Assembly: GCA_014651175.1 (NCBI GenBank)
Contig: BMWJ01000001.1
Location: forward strand, 744,001 to 808,000
From: Streptomyces clavifer
GTDB taxonomy: Bacteria > Actinomycetota > Actinomycetes > Streptomycetales > Streptomycetaceae
Length of the DNA stretch: 64,000 nucleotides
Direction: 5' to 3'
Within the stretch, counting starts at the first letter, position 1; each line of letters starts with the position of its first letter. The notes beneath the pieces were generated by a model. The model had not been told where the DNA came from, searched no databases, and saw only the letters and a list, made by a program, of their open reading frames with translations. Shown one piece after another: positions 33,911-42,660 of the stretch. Position numbers and translations under genes: made by a program.

Positions 33911-35988
33911 CCGGTCTGCTCCTCGTCCTGCGCCTGGATCGCCGTGATGGCCACGGTGTTCACGATGTCCTGCACGAGGGCGCCGCGTGAGAGGTCGTTG
34001 ACCGGCTTGCGCAGCCCCTGCAGGACCGGGCCGACCGCGACGGCGCCCGCCGAACGCTGGACGGCCTTGTAGGTGTTGTTGCCGGTGTTGAGGTCCGGGA
34101 AGATCAGCACGGTCGCCCGGCCCGCCACCTCCGACGCCGGCAGCTTGGTCGCGGCGACGGAGGGCTCGACCGCCGCGTCGTACTGGATGGGCCCCTCGAT
34201 CCTCAGGTCCGGCCTGGCCGCGCGTACCCCCTCCGTGGCCTTCCGCACCTTGTCGACGTCCGCACCCGTGCCCGAGGTGCCCGTCGAGTACGACAGCATC
34301 GCGATCCGGGGGTCCACACCGAAGCGTGCGGCCGTGACCGCCGACTGCACCGCGATGTCCGCGAGCTGCTCCGCGTCCGGATCGGGATTGACCGCGCAGT
34401 CGCCGTACACCAGGACCTTGTCGGCGAGGCACATGAAGAAGACCGAGGAGACGATCGAGGCGTCCGGCTTCGTCTTGATGATCTCGAAGGCGGGGCGGAT
34501 GGTCGCCGCGGTGGAGTGCACCGACCCGGAGACCATGCCGTCGGCCAGACCCTCCTGGACCATCAGCGTGCCGAAGTAGTTCACGTCCGCCACGACGTCG
34601 TACGCGAGCTCCACCGTCACACCGCGGTGCGCGCGCAGCAGGGCGTACTGCTCGGCGAAGCTCTGACGCAGCTCGGAGGTCTGCGGGTCGATCAGCTGCG
34701 TGTCGGCGAGATCGATGCCGAGGTCGGCGGCCTTCTTGCGGATGACGTCCACATCGCCGAGGAGGGTCAGGTCGCACACGTCGCGGCGCAGCAGCACGTC
34801 GGCGGCGCGCAGGACGCGTTCCTCCGTGCCCTCGGGCAGGACGACCCTGCGCCGGTTCGAGCGGGCCTGTTCCAGCAGCTCGTGTTCGAACATCATGGGG
34901 GTGACACGGCCACTGCGCGCCACGGAGATCCGCTCCAGCAGGGCGCCGGTGTCCACGTGCCGTTCGAAGAGGCCCAGCGCGGTCTCCGCCTTGCGGGGCG
35001 TGGCCGCGTTCAACTTGCCTTCCAGGGCGAAGAGTTCGGCCGCCGTGGGGAAGGAGCCGCCGGACACCGCGACGACCGGGGTGCCGGGGGCGAGGCGGGC
35101 GGCCAGCCTGAGTATCTCCTCGCCGGGGCGCTCGTCCAGGGTCAGCAGGAGACCGGCGATGGGCGGGGTCCCCGCACTGTGCGCGGCGAGCGAACCGATG
35201 ACCAGGTCCGCGCGGTCGCCGGGGGTCACGACCATGCAGCCCGGGGTCAGGGCCTTCAGGAGGTTGGGCAGCATCGCGCCGCCGAAGACGAAGTCCAGCG
35301 CGTCCCTGGCCAGGCCCGAGTCGTCGCCGAGGAGGACCGTTCCGCCCAGCGCCGTGGTGATCTGGGCGACGGTCGGCGCGGAGAGCGCCGGATCGTCCGG
35401 CAGCACCGAGCAGGGGACCGGCAGCCGGGCCGCCAGCCGTTCGGCGATCTCCGCACGGTCCTCGGACGCCACCCGGTTCACGATCATCGCCAGCACGTCG
35501 CAGCCCAGGCCCGCGTAGGCCCGGTAGGCGTTGCGCGTCTCGGCCCGGACGGACTCCGCGTCCTGTCCCTTGCCGCCCACCACCGCGATCACGGAGGCGC
35601 CGAACTCGTTGGCGAGCCGGGCGTTCAGCGCCAGCTCGTCCGGAAGCTGGGTGGCGGCGAAGTCGCTGCCGAGGACCAGGACGACCTCGTAGTCGCGGGC
35701 CACCCGGTGGAATCGCTCCACGAGCCGCGAGACCAGCTCGTCGGTACCCTGCTCCGCCTGGATCGTCGAGGCCTCGTGGTAGTCCAGGCCGAAGACGGTC
35801 TCCGGACTCTGCGAGAGCCGGTAACGGGCCCGCAGCAGCTCGAACAGCCGGTCCGGTCCGTCGTGGACCAGTGGCCGGAAGACACCGACCCGGTCCACCT
35901 GACGCGTCAGTAGCTCCATGACTCCCAGATCGACGACCTGTCGGCCGTCTCCCCGGTCGATACCGGTCACGTACACGCTGCGCGCCAC
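33907..35988 (-). CDS. pta: phosphate acetyltransferase
   Basis: Converts acetyl-CoA and phosphate to acetyl phosphate. The 693-residue protein is the long, two-part form: an N-terminal P-loop-like/DRTGG regulatory region (about 1-355; SVYVTGIDRGDGRQVVD, GKGQDAESVRAETRNAY, APGTPVVAVSGGSF) and a C-terminal catalytic PTA domain (about 370-690; PEGTEERVLRAAD, SMLSYSTGTSGTGADVDKV, FPDLNTGNNTYKAVQRSAG). I chose the GTG at 35988 (VARSVYVTG), with GGGAG about 8 nt upstream; the longer frame to 36141 is leader. It is divergent from pfkA. Confidence 0.93.
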   Translation of the reverse strand: MARSVYVTGIDRGDGRQVVDLGVMELLTRQVDRVGVFRPLVHDGPDRLFELLRARYRLSQSPETVFGLDYHEASTIQAEQGTDELVSRLVERFHRVARDYEVVLVLGSDFAATQLPDELALNARLANEFGASVIAVVGGKGQDAESVRAETRNAYRAYAGLGCDVLAMIVNRVASEDRAEIAERLAARLPVPCSVLPDDPALSAPTVAQITTALGGTVLLGDDSGLARDALDFVFGGAMLPNLLKALTPGCMVVTPGDRADLVIGSLAAHSAGTPPIAGLLLTLDERPGEEILRLAARLAPGTPVVAVSGGSFPTAAELFALEGKLNAATPRKAETALGLFERHVDTGALLERISVARSGRVTPMMFEHELLEQARSNRRRVVLPEGTEERVLRAADVLLRRDVCDLTLLGDVDVIRKKAADLGIDLADTQLIDPQTSELRQSFAEQYALLRAHRGVTVELAYDVVADVNYFGTLMVQEGLADGMVSGSVHSTAATIRPAFEIIKTKPDASIVSSVFFMCLADKVLVYGDCAVNPDPDAEQLADIAVQSAVTAARFGVDPRIAMLSYSTGTSGTGADVDKVRKATEGVRAARPDLRIEGPIQYDAAVEPSVAATKLPASEVAGRATVLIFPDLNTGNNTYKAVQRSAGAVAVGPVLQGLRKPVNDLSRGALVQDIVNTVAITAIQAQDEEQTG

Positions 35989-36219
35989 GCGTGCTCTCCC
36001 GTCCTGTTCGGCTGGTAATGCCCCCTTGACGATACCTACGGGGGCAGGTACGCCGCCCGCCGGGAGGAGGCCGCCGCGCGCGCTGCTCCGACGGGTGCCG
36101 GAGCAGCCGGGAGCGCGGTGGCGGGACCCGGCGTGGGACAATCGTGATGGCTCACGGTACGGGGGTTCCCGAGAGGCACCCTGAGCGGACCGGACCTAGC
36201 GAGCAGGAGAAAGAGCACG

Positions 36220-37245
36220 ATGCGCATCGGAATTCTCACCGCAGGCGGCGACTGCCCCGGCCTGAACGCCGTGATCCGGTCGGTCGTCCACCGTGCCGTG
36301 GTGGGGCACGGCGATGAGGTCATCGGCTTCGAGGACGGCTTCAAGGGGCTGCTCGACGGCCACTTCCGGCCTCTCGACCTCAACGCGGTCAGCGGCATCC
36401 TGGCCCGCGGCGGCACGATCCTGGGCTCGGCCAGGCTGGAGCGCGACCGCCTGCGCGAGGCCGCGGAGAACTGCGAGGAGCTGTCCCGCCGTTACGGCAT
36501 CGACGCCCTCATCCCGATCGGCGGCGAGGGCACCCTCACGGCGGCCCGGATGCTCTCGGACGCGGGAATGCCCGTCGTCGGCGTCCCGAAGACGATCGAC
36601 AACGACATCTCCGCCACCGACCGGACGTTCGGCTTCGACACCGCGGTGGGCGTCGCCACCGAGGCCATAGACCGTCTCAAGACCACCGCCGAATCGCACC
36701 AGCGCGTGATGGTGGTCGAGGTCATGGGCCGCCACGCGGGCTGGATCGCTCTGGAGTCCGGCATGGCCGGCGGTGCCCACGGCATCTGTCTTCCGGAGCG
36801 GCCCTTCCAGGTCGACGACCTGGTCAAGATGGTCGAGGAGCGCTTCGCGCGCGGCAAGAAGTTCGCCGTCATCTGCGTCGCCGAGGGCGCGCACCCGGCC
36901 GAGGGCTCCATGACCTACGCCAAGGGCGAGATCGACCAGTTCGGCCACGAGCGCTTCCAGGGCATCGGCAACCAGCTGGCCGGCGAGCTCGAACGCCGGC
37001 TCGGCAAGGAGGCCCGGCCCGTCATCCTCGGCCATGTCCAGCGAGGCGGCACCCCGACGGCGTACGACCGCGTCCTCGCGACCCGCTTCGGCTGGAACGC
37101 GGTGGAGGCCGTGCACCGGGGTGACTTCGGCCGGATGACGGCCCTGCGCGGCACCGAGATCGCCATGGTCCCGCTGGCGGACGCCGTGACCCGGCTGAAG
37201 ACCGTGCCCGGCGACCGGATGTACGAGGCCGAGTCGGTCTTCTGA
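36220..37245 (+). CDS. pfkA: ATP-dependent 6-phosphofructokinase
   Basis: Phosphorylates fructose 6-phosphate. The 341-residue protein has GGDCPGLNAVIR (residues 9-20), GGEGTLTAARML with Gly following GGE, a position where pyrophosphate-dependent enzymes have Asp, then PKTIDNDI, catalytic VMGRHAGWIAL, and GHVQRGGTPTAYDR. These mark a group III enzyme using ATP. GAGGAG-like AGCAGGAGAA precedes the ATG. It is divergent from pta-ackA-pyk across 231 bp, clustering upper and lower glycolysis with acetate overflow. Streptomyces often have three pfkA genes; the copy number identity is not determinable here. Confidence 0.95.
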   Translation: MRIGILTAGGDCPGLNAVIRSVVHRAVVGHGDEVIGFEDGFKGLLDGHFRPLDLNAVSGILARGGTILGSARLERDRLREAAENCEELSRRYGIDALIPIGGEGTLTAARMLSDAGMPVVGVPKTIDNDISATDRTFGFDTAVGVATEAIDRLKTTAESHQRVMVVEVMGRHAGWIALESGMAGGAHGICLPERPFQVDDLVKMVEERFARGKKFAVICVAEGAHPAEGSMTYAKGEIDQFGHERFQGIGNQLAGELERRLGKEARPVILGHVQRGGTPTAYDRVLATRFGWNAVEAVHRGDFGRMTALRGTEIAMVPLADAVTRLKTVPGDRMYEAESVF

Positions 37246-37290
37246 CCGGAGCGGCGCGCGGCGCCCCTTCCCCGCCGGCCGGAAGGCCCG

Positions 37291-37333
37291 CGAGTGGCCC
37301 CGGCCGTCCCTCGCGGTCGGCCGGGGCCACTCG
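37291..37333. terminator. intrinsic terminator-like hairpin after pfkA
   Basis: A perfect 16-bp stem, CGAGTGGCCCCGGCCG (37291-37306) with CGGCCGGGGCCACTCG (37318-37333), and an 11-nt loop sit between convergent pfkA and the XRE gene. Confidence 0.82.
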
Positions 37334-37480
37334 TCGTCTCCTCGGACGATCGGGTTCACGTGCCGATTCCCCGGACGGTCGGGGCACGCGTCGCTCCCGC
37401 GGGCGGCCACTCGCCGGCCCCCGCGGGAGGGTCGGAGCCGCCCCCCGGGAGGCCGGAGCAGGCGCCCCCGGGTGGCCGGA

Positions 37481-38161
37481 TCAGATCCCCGCGGTCCGCC
37501 AGAACTGCTCGACGACCCGCACCAGGAACTCCCGCGCGTCGATCTCCGCCTCGGTCCGCTCGCGGCCGGCGCTGTTCCACGCCTGCGTCGACACGATCAG
37601 CGCCTGGTAGTCGGTGTGCAGCTGTTCCAGCACGTTCTGGACCAGGACCCGGTCCAGCGGCACGATCTTGGCCACCGGCTTGACGTACGCCTGCCAGCGC
37701 GTCGCCACGGCCTTGCTCAGCAGCTCCGCCAGCTCCTCGTTGCGGCCGGTCGCGGTGAGGAACTGGGCGGCCGACATGTCCAGCGTCTGGCAGAGGGTCA
37801 CGGCCTGGCGCTCGTTGCCGCGCCAGCGGCCCGAATCCTCGATCCGCTGGTACGCGGCGGCCGTCATCCCGAGCGTCCGCGCCAGGTCCTCCACCCCGAT
37901 GTCGCGGGACTGCCGGTGCTCGCGCAACGTGCTCGCGGCAGCCAGCAGTTCGCCGGGGGCGCACCACAGCACACCTGCGAGGGCCGTCAGTTCGCGTTCG
38001 CCCGGCAGGGCCACACCACGCTCCCAGGCCATGACGGTCTCGGCGGTTATCTGCAGTCCGTACTGGGCGCCCAGGCCGTACGCAACATGTCCGGGAGCCA
38101 TTCCCAGCGCTTCGCGAAGTCGGCGTGCGGCGGGAGCATTGAAGGGCGGAGTCGTGTGCAC
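37481..38161 (-). CDS. XRE-type regulator with two helix-turn-helix regions
   Basis: Putative DNA-binding protein of 226 residues. The first XRE-like segment (about 10-65: RRLREALGMAPGHVAYGL, ITAETVMAWERGVALP) and a second (about 80-125: IGVEDLARTLGMTAAAYQRIED) precede a helical C-terminal domain of unknown role containing YVKPVAKIVPLDRVLVQNVLEQ. The start is the GTG at 38161; no Shine-Dalgarno is visible, so the transcript may be leaderless. It lies convergent to pfkA. Target genes and signals are not evident. Confidence 0.8.
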   Translation of the reverse strand: MHTTPPFNAPAARRLREALGMAPGHVAYGLGAQYGLQITAETVMAWERGVALPGERELTALAGVLWCAPGELLAAASTLREHRQSRDIGVEDLARTLGMTAAAYQRIEDSGRWRGNERQAVTLCQTLDMSAAQFLTATGRNEELAELLSKAVATRWQAYVKPVAKIVPLDRVLVQNVLEQLHTDYQALIVSTQAWNSAGRERTEAEIDAREFLVRVVEQFWRTAGI

Positions 38162-38263
38162 GGCTTCACCGTATGAGCACAAGAAGCGCCTGGCTACAGG
38201 CTGTTCCTAACAGTTCACCCTTCGTATGATCCTCCTAGGGGGAGTTTCGCCCGACGTCGTCGC

Positions 38264-39022
38264 CTAGGGGCGGGTTTCGGCCACCCATGTGTAGTGCAGC
38301 TCGGGCCGGCCGACCTGACCGTAGCTCGGCCGCCGCACGGCGCGGCCCGCCGTCACCAGATGCTCCAGATAGCGGCGCGCGGTGATCCGGGAGATCCCCA
38401 GCTCCTCCCCGGCGGCCGACGCCGTCACCCCGTCCGGGGACTCCCGCAGTGTCCGTGTCACGGCCGCCAGCGTCGGGCCGCTCAGCCCCTTGGGCAGGCT
38501 GGCCGGGTCCGCCACCCGCAGGGCGCCCAGCGCCCGGTCCACCTCTTCCTGGCCGCTCGCCTCGCCCGCCGCCGCCCGGAACGCGGCATAGCGCAGGAGC
38601 CGGTCCCGCAGGGTGGGGTAGGTGAAGGGCTTCAGCACGTACTGGACGACGCCGAGCGACACGCCTTCCCGCACCACCGCCAGATCGCGCGCCGACGTCA
38701 CCGCGATGACGTCGGCACCGTGTCCGGCGGCCCGCAGCGAGCGCAGCAGCTGGAGGCCGTGCCCGTCGGGCAGGTACAGGTCGAGCAGCAGGAGGTCCAC
38801 CGGCATGCGGTCCAGGGCCCGCACGGCCGCCGCCCTGGTGTGGGCGACGGCGGCCACCTCGAAACCCGGCACCCGGCCCACGTACAGCTGATGGGCGTCC
38901 GCCGCCACCGGGTCGTCCTCCACGACCAGCACCCGGATCACGCCGTCCGCACCCGTGATGCCGTCTCTGCCGGGTGCGTCGCCCCGGCCGCCCGGGTCGC
39001 TCACGCCCTTTGTCCCGCTCAT
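38264..39022 (-). CDS. CitB/DcuR-family response regulator
   Basis: Response regulator of 252 residues. The receiver domain (about 29-145) has acidic residues VVEDDPV, phosphoacceptor Asp81 in LLLLDLYLPDG and Lys in YVLKPFTY. The C-terminus has the CitB-type helix-turn-helix (ASAAGEELGISRITARRYLEHL). A Gly/Asp-rich 28-residue extension precedes the receiver. The ATG overlaps the sensor stop as ATGA. With its sensor it should control the divergent dicarboxylate carrier gene. Confidence 0.92.
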   Translation of the reverse strand: MSGTKGVSDPGGRGDAPGRDGITGADGVIRVLVVEDDPVAADAHQLYVGRVPGFEVAAVAHTRAAAVRALDRMPVDLLLLDLYLPDGHGLQLLRSLRAAGHGADVIAVTSARDLAVVREGVSLGVVQYVLKPFTYPTLRDRLLRYAAFRAAAGEASGQEEVDRALGALRVADPASLPKGLSGPTLAAVTRTLRESPDGVTASAAGEELGISRITARRYLEHLVTAGRAVRRPSYGQVGRPELHYTWVAETRP

Positions 39023-40668
39023 GCCGTGGCCACCTCCGCCGTACGGCCCGCGAGCGGTAGCCGCACCGTGAACTCCGCGCCGCCGACCGGGCCCCGGTCC
39101 AGGGTGACCGTCCCCCCGTTGCGGTGGACCGCCTGGCGCACCAGGGCCAGCCCCAGCCCGCGCCCCGTGCCGTGCGTCGTCCAGCCGCGCCGGAACACCT
39201 CGTCCGCGTCGTCCGGACCGATCCCCCCGCCGGTGTCCGCGACCCGCAGCAACAGCTCCCCGCCTTCGGTGAGCGCGGTCACGGTCACCAGGGCCCGCGT
39301 CGCGGTGCGCTGCGCGGGCAGCGGCGCCTCGCCGCCCGTCCCCGCCTCCGAAGCGGCGTCCACCGCGTTGTCGATCAGGTTGCCGAGGATCGTCACCAGG
39401 TCGCGCGGTGCCATGGACCGCGGCAGCGCCCCGTCGTCGATCAGGCTGTCCTCCGCGAGCACCAGCTCCACACCACGCTCGTTGGCCTGCGCCGCCTTGC
39501 CGAGCAGCAGCGCGGCCAGGACCGGCTCGGCCACCGCACCCACGACCCGGTCGGTGAGGACCTGCGCCAGCTCCAGCTCCGCCGTCGCGAACTCCACCGC
39601 CTCCTCGACCCGGTCCAGCTCGATCAGCGAGACCACGGTGTGCAGCCGGTTCGCCGCCTCGTGGGCCTGCGAGCGCAGGGCCATGGTGAAACCCCGCTCC
39701 GAGTCGAGCTCGCCCGACAGGGCCTGCAGCTCCGTGTGGTCCCGCAGGGTCACCACGGTGCCGCGCTGCTCGCCGCCGACCACGGGGCTGGTGTTGACGA
39801 CGATCACCCGGTCCGACGTCAGGTGCACCTCGTCGACCCGGGGCTCGGCCGCCAGCAGGGCCCCGGTGAGCGGCGCCGGGAGGGCGAGCTCGTCGACCTT
39901 GCGGCCCACCGACGCGTGCGTCAGGCCGAGGAGCTCCCGGCCCGCATCGTTGATCAGCGCGATCCGGCGCTGCCCGTCCAGCATCAGCAGTCCTTCGCGC
40001 ACCGCGTGCAGGGTGGCCTCGTGGTAGTCGTGCATCCGGCCCAGCTCGCGGGCGTTCATCCCGTGCGTGTGCCGGCGCAGCCTGGCGTTGATCACGTACG
40101 TCCCGAGCCCGCCGAGCGCCAGCGCCGCACCCGCCGCCATCCCCAGGGCGCCGAGCTGTTCGCGCACCTGGGTGGAGACCCGCTCGACGGTGATGCCGGC
40201 GCTCACCAGGCCGACGATCCTGTCCCCGTCGCGGATCGGCGTGACGACCCGTATCGACGGCCCCAGGGTGCCGGTGTACGTCTCCGTGAAGGTCTCGCCG
40301 CGCAGGGCCGGGGCGGTGTTCCCGATGAAGGTCCGGCCGATCTCCGAGGGGTGCGGGTGGGTCCAGCGCACGCGGTCCGGATCCATGATCGTGACGAACG
40401 CGATGCCGGTGTCCGCACGGACCCGCTCCGCGTACGGCTGGAGTACGGCGGACGGATCCGGGGTACGGATCGCCTCCCGCACGGTCGGAGATCCGGCCAG
40501 GGCGAGGGCCGCGGTCCGCACCTGCCGGTCCGCGGTCTCCTCCGCCTGCGCCCTGCCGGAGGCGTACGCGAAGAAGGCGCACCCGGCCACGACCGCGGCC
40601 ACGAGCAGGGCCTGCATCGCGAAGAGCTGGCCGGCCAGACTGCGGGGGAGCGTGCGGGACAGGCGCAT
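39019..40668 (-). CDS. CitA/DcuS-type sensor histidine kinase
   Basis: Membrane sensor of 549 residues. TM1 about residues 14-36, an extracytoplasmic PDC/CitA-like domain (about 37-170: GIAFVTIMDPDRVRWTHP, RTFIGNTAPALRGE, GLVSAGITVE), TM2 about 183-203, a PAS domain (about 215-320), then H-box LRSQAHEAANRLHTVVSL and ATPase motifs NLIDNAVDAAS, DTGGGI, TGRGLGLALVRQAV. Relatives sense citrate or C4-dicarboxylates. The start at 40668 (MRLSRTLPRSLAG) is preferred to the 40740 frame. It is divergent from dctA, which strongly suggests a dicarboxylate signal. Confidence 0.92.
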   Translation of the reverse strand: MRLSRTLPRSLAGQLFAMQALLVAAVVAGCAFFAYASGRAQAEETADRQVRTAALALAGSPTVREAIRTPDPSAVLQPYAERVRADTGIAFVTIMDPDRVRWTHPHPSEIGRTFIGNTAPALRGETFTETYTGTLGPSIRVVTPIRDGDRIVGLVSAGITVERVSTQVREQLGALGMAAGAALALGGLGTYVINARLRRHTHGMNARELGRMHDYHEATLHAVREGLLMLDGQRRIALINDAGRELLGLTHASVGRKVDELALPAPLTGALLAAEPRVDEVHLTSDRVIVVNTSPVVGGEQRGTVVTLRDHTELQALSGELDSERGFTMALRSQAHEAANRLHTVVSLIELDRVEEAVEFATAELELAQVLTDRVVGAVAEPVLAALLLGKAAQANERGVELVLAEDSLIDDGALPRSMAPRDLVTILGNLIDNAVDAASEAGTGGEAPLPAQRTATRALVTVTALTEGGELLLRVADTGGGIGPDDADEVFRRGWTTHGTGRGLGLALVRQAVHRNGGTVTLDRGPVGGAEFTVRLPLAGRTAEVATA

Positions 40669-40742
40669 GGCCCCAGTCTGCCTGCCGCGGCCCACCGGCC
40701 CAAGGTGGCTCGAAAGCGTCCGTGAACGATATGAACGCAAGG

Positions 40743-40756
40743 GTGACCGCCGTCAC
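40743..40756. promoter_or_regulatory. candidate Crp site upstream of dctA
   Basis: GTGACCGCCGTCAC fits the S. coelicolor Crp consensus GTG-N6-GNCAC exactly, with palindromic arms GTGAC/GTCAC. It is 66 bp before the dctA start and 75 bp before the divergent sensor kinase start. Confidence 0.55.
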
Positions 40757-40821
40757 AGGGAAGTGAATAGTCACCGGGGCCCCCAGGGACGGGGAGCGAC
40801 CGCAACCCCGAGGAGACCCCC

Positions 40822-42195
40822 GTGGCAGAGAAAGCCGCACGACGGGACCGTACGCACTATCTCTACCTGGCCGTGATCGCCGCCGTGGTGCTGGGCATCA
40901 CGGTGGGCTTCGTCGCCCCGGGTGTCGCCGTGGAGCTCAAGCCCATCGGCGCCGGCTTCGTCAACCTCATCAAGATGATGATCTCGCCGATCATCTTCTG
41001 CACGATCGTGCTGGGCGTCGGCTCCGTGCGCAAGGCCGCCAAGGTCGGCGCCGTCGGCGGCCTCGCCCTCGGCTACTTCCTGGTGATGTCGACCGTGGCC
41101 CTGGCCATCGGCCTCGTCGTCGGCAACCTGCTGGAGCCCGGCTCCAGCCTCCACCTCACCGAGGCGGCCCGTGCCGCCGGCGAGAAGCAGGCGTCGGGAG
41201 CCAGCGAGTCCACCGTGGACTTCCTGCTCGGCATCATCCCGACGACCATGGTCTCGGCCTTCACCGAGGGCGAGGTCCTGCAGACCCTGCTCATCGCCCT
41301 GCTCGCGGGCTTCGCCCTGCAGGCCATGGGCTCGGCCGGTGAGCCGATCCTGCGCGGCATCGGACACATCCAGCGCCTCGTCTTCCGCATCCTCGCCATG
41401 ATCATGTGGGCGGCCCCGGTCGGCGCCTTCGGAGCGATCGCGGCGGTGGTCGGCGAGACCGGCCTGGACGCGCTGAAGTCCCTCGCGGTCATCATGATCG
41501 GCTTCTACGTCACCTGTGCGCTCTTCGTGTTCGTGATCCTGGGCGCGATCCTGCGACTGGTGGCCGGGGTCAACATCCTCGCCCTGCTGAAGTACCTGGG
41601 CCGTGAGTTCCTGCTCATCCTCTCCACCTCCTCCTCCGAGTCGGCCCTGCCGCGGCTGATCGCGAAGATGGAGCACATGGGCGTCAGCAAGCCCGTCGTC
41701 GGCATCACCGTGCCGACCGGCTACTCCTTCAACCTCGACGGCACCGCGATCTACCTCACGATGGCCTCGCTCTTCATCGCCAACGCGACGGGCGACCCGC
41801 TGAGCATCAGCGAGCAGATCTCGCTGCTGATCTTCATGGTGATCGCCTCGAAGGGCGCAGCCGGCGTCACCGGCGCCGGACTGGCCACCCTGGCGGGCGG
41901 CCTGCAGTCCCACCGCCCCGACCTGGTCGACGGCGTCGGCCTGATCGTCGGCATCGACCGCTTCATGAGCGAGGCCCGCGCCCTGACGAACTTCGCGGGC
42001 AACGCGGTCGCCACGGTGCTGGTCGGCACCTGGACCAAGGAGATCGACCGGGCCCGGGTGGACCAGGTCCTCTCCGGCGCCCTCCCGTTCGACGAGAAGA
42101 CGATGACGGACGACCACCACCCCGCCGACGCGGACGCCGACGTCCCGGAGGCCAGGGACAGCGGCGAGGACAAGCCGTCGCTCGCGAAGGTCTGA
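40822..42195 (+). CDS. dctA: C4-dicarboxylate:cation symporter (DctA/GltP family)
   Basis: Inner-membrane carrier importing C4-dicarboxylates such as succinate, fumarate and malate with protons or sodium. The 457-residue protein has eight or so TM helices; hallmark sequences are MISPIIFCTIVLGV, the serine-rich loop LSTSSSESALPRL, GYSFNLDGTAIYLTMA and ASKGAAGVTGAG. An acidic tail (about 430-457) follows. The GTG start has GAGGAGA 7 nt upstream. It is divergently transcribed from a CitA/CitB-type two-component pair, and a Crp-type site stands in the gap. Confidence 0.94.
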   Translation: MAEKAARRDRTHYLYLAVIAAVVLGITVGFVAPGVAVELKPIGAGFVNLIKMMISPIIFCTIVLGVGSVRKAAKVGAVGGLALGYFLVMSTVALAIGLVVGNLLEPGSSLHLTEAARAAGEKQASGASESTVDFLLGIIPTTMVSAFTEGEVLQTLLIALLAGFALQAMGSAGEPILRGIGHIQRLVFRILAMIMWAAPVGAFGAIAAVVGETGLDALKSLAVIMIGFYVTCALFVFVILGAILRLVAGVNILALLKYLGREFLLILSTSSSESALPRLIAKMEHMGVSKPVVGITVPTGYSFNLDGTAIYLTMASLFIANATGDPLSISEQISLLIFMVIASKGAAGVTGAGLATLAGGLQSHRPDLVDGVGLIVGIDRFMSEARALTNFAGNAVATVLVGTWTKEIDRARVDQVLSGALPFDEKTMTDDHHPADADADVPEARDSGEDKPSLAKV

Positions 42196-42660
42196 GGCAC
42201 GGAAGGCCCGGCCCCGGGACGCTCTCGGGCCCCGGGAAGTTCTAGCGGCGCCCCGGGAATCCAGAGGTCTGCAACTCCGGCCAGAGGGTCTCCGGCCCCA
42301 CGACGGCCCGAGGCCCTTGTGGGGCCCGGGGCCCTGGGCCCCACAGTCCGCGAGGCACCCCGCCGAGGGCTTCCCCCCGGACCTCGGCCGCCTCGCCCCG
42401 AACCGCCCGCACCGTCACGGTGCGGGCGGTTCGCGCTCCGCAGGCGGGCTCCGCACGGCCCGGCCCTTGCCTTGACGCCGACGGTCGGCGCCCGCCCGAA
42501 GCGCCGCCTCCTCCAGGACCTTGAGGACGTCTTCGCGGCACCGTAGGAAGGTCGTTGGGGGATCGCGGACACCCCTACGTGCCGTATGCCCCAGTGTGTC
42601 CGTCCGTAGCTTCCCGCCGACCTGGCGCTTGGGTAGGTTGGCGGGTTCGGGGCGGGATGG
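42196..42660. other. 465-bp intergenic region with two strong hairpins
   Basis: No convincing gene on either strand. Hairpins are TGTGGGGCCC/GGGCCCCACA (42318-42327 and 42336-42345) and CGAACCGCCCGCACCG/CGGTGCGGGCGGTTCG (42399-42414 and 42418-42433, 3-nt loop), both suited to ending dctA transcription. The last 60 bases are unusually rich in G and T, just before the M48 start. Confidence 0.7.
42399..42433 (+). terminator. intrinsic terminator-like hairpin downstream of dctA
   Basis: A perfect 16-bp stem with a TCA loop (arms CGAACCGCCCGCACCG and CGGTGCGGGCGGTTCG), about 200 bp after the dctA stop. Confidence 0.75.

Noticed and set aside
42196-42660. Several small open frames after dctA, such as a minus-strand frame at 42242-42541
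   Set aside because: They are Arg/Gly/Pro-rich, overlap terminator hairpins, and lack start-site signals or recognisable domains.
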